This document shows, piece by piece, positions 49,278-49,428 of a stretch of 49,428 nucleotides of DNA. The notes under the pieces were generated by a model that saw only the letters and a list, made by a program, of their open reading frames with translations, searched no databases and was not told where the DNA came from. The stretch is from an uncultured Ralstonia sp. (lineage in GTDB: Bacteria > Pseudomonadota > Gammaproteobacteria > Burkholderiales > Burkholderiaceae). The position numbers were made by a program, and so were the translations under genes. The stretch is from contig CAJXMR010000016.1 of the NCBI GenBank assembly GCA_913056305.1, positions 1 to 49,428 of the forward strand, given 5' to 3'. Each line of letters starts with the position of its first letter. The stretch's first letter is position 1.

Positions 49278-49370
49278 CCTTGAATTTTTGTTGCAAGGAG
49301 GAAAAAGAGGGGAGGCTGTTTGAGCGCAGCGAGTTTGCCTCCCCTCCCTCCTTGCGACAGAAATTCAAGG
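49278..49370. repeat. Right hairpin element of the cassette (inverted copy)
   Basis: CCTTGAATTT (49278-49287) pairs with AAATTCAAGG (49361-49370); inner arms GCAAGGAGG/CCTCCTTGC and GGGGAGGC/GCCTCCCC surround TGTTTGAGCGCAGCGAGTTT, the near reverse complement of the loop of the left element at 48447-48560. The stem arms between the conserved ends have changed in a compensating way, which suggests the structure is kept. Confidence 0.85.
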
Positions 49371-49428
49371 AGTGTTTCGCCGCATCGGGCGCGCCTTTCT
49401 TTGCTTACTTTCTTTGGCAAGACAAAGA

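Larger units (their letters stand above)
48396..49428. repeat. Terminal palindromic repeat cassette (cut by window end)
   Basis: A non-coding unit of at least 1.03 kb. A 42-bp outer inverted repeat lies at 48403-48444 and 49387-49428 with one mismatch (TCTTTGTCTTGCCAAAGAAA is its outer part). Inside are two inverted copies of a ~100-bp hairpin element (48447-48560, 49278-49370), and in the middle a tandem array (48918-49172). The left arm itself is a perfect 13-bp stem (CCTACTTTCTTTG/CAAAGAAAGTAGG at 48396-48427). Similar AAAGAAAG-type repeats occur in betaproteobacterial intergenic regions (general recollection). The right end may continue beyond the window. Confidence 0.85.

Noticed and set aside
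48538..49368. Long open frame on the minus strand (276 codons) over the repeat cassette
   Set aside because: It is made of the tandem repeat and hairpin sequence (Lys/Ala/Arg-rich repeats), crosses both hairpin elements, and the 85-bp period is not a multiple of three.

Overview
This is GC-rich DNA from a proteobacterium, most likely a betaproteobacterium of the Burkholderiaceae (Ralstonia/Cupriavidus type). The reasons are the type-2 LeuA, the CadR/CadA cation-efflux pair, the GalE-like threonine dehydrogenase, and the dense mix of LysR, GlxA, MerR and SDR genes. The genus is an inference from gene style; no search was run. No rRNA, tRNA, CRISPR array or intact insertion sequence was seen. 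The window is chromosome-like accessory and metabolic DNA.

Layout: (1) 1-821 is the end of an NAD-dependent epimerase/threonine dehydrogenase. (2) 839-7250 (minus) is a four-gene operon for a synthase-dependent exopolysaccharide: HlyD-type adaptor, alpha/alpha-barrel glycosidase-like protein, BcsA-like glycosyltransferase with a PilZ domain carrying intact c-di-GMP motifs, and a NodT/OprM-type outer-membrane factor. An 877-bp gap separates it from a LuxR-type regulator whose receiver domain lacks the usual phosphoacceptor. (3) 9.1-18.7 kb holds small regulator/enzyme modules: GlxA with two SDRs and a SnoaL-like protein, a beta-propeller lyase-like protein, DUF1801, MerR with an old-yellow-enzyme homologue, and GlxA with an MFS transporter. 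(4) 18.7-21.9 kb looks like a scar: two gene remnants, then cytochrome b561 overlapping a processive glycosyltransferase. (5) 22-31 kb carries a phosphoesterase, GNAT, chemoreceptor, M20 peptidase, SDR, CGNR protein, nitronate monooxygenase-like enzyme and alpha/beta hydrolase. (6) 31-36 kb carries LysR, a pepsin-like lipoprotein, PadR, and a nitronate monooxygenase/SnoaL operon behind palindromic operators, then a universal stress protein. (7) 36.1-40 kb is a CitMHS transporter - AtuA (DUF1446) - AtuA-like small protein - LysR operon. (8) 40.2-46 kb is a metal-resistance group: CadA behind a MerR-type promoter that overlaps its start codon, MuiA-like protein, CadR, and a cysteine-rich copper-binding protein. 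(9) 46.1-48.3 kb is leuA with a newly recognised leucine-rich leader peptide upstream. (10) 48.4-49.4 kb is a non-coding palindromic cassette with an 85-bp higher-order tandem repeat, cut by the window end.

The observations I rate highest are the leu leader peptide with rare CTA codons and a promoter that would make it leaderless, the terminal palindromic repeat cassette, the cadA promoter geometry, and the c-di-GMP-controlled polysaccharide operon next to a degenerate-receiver regulator. Start codons were adjusted by eye from Shine-Dalgarno sequences and are stated where they differ from the longest reading frame.
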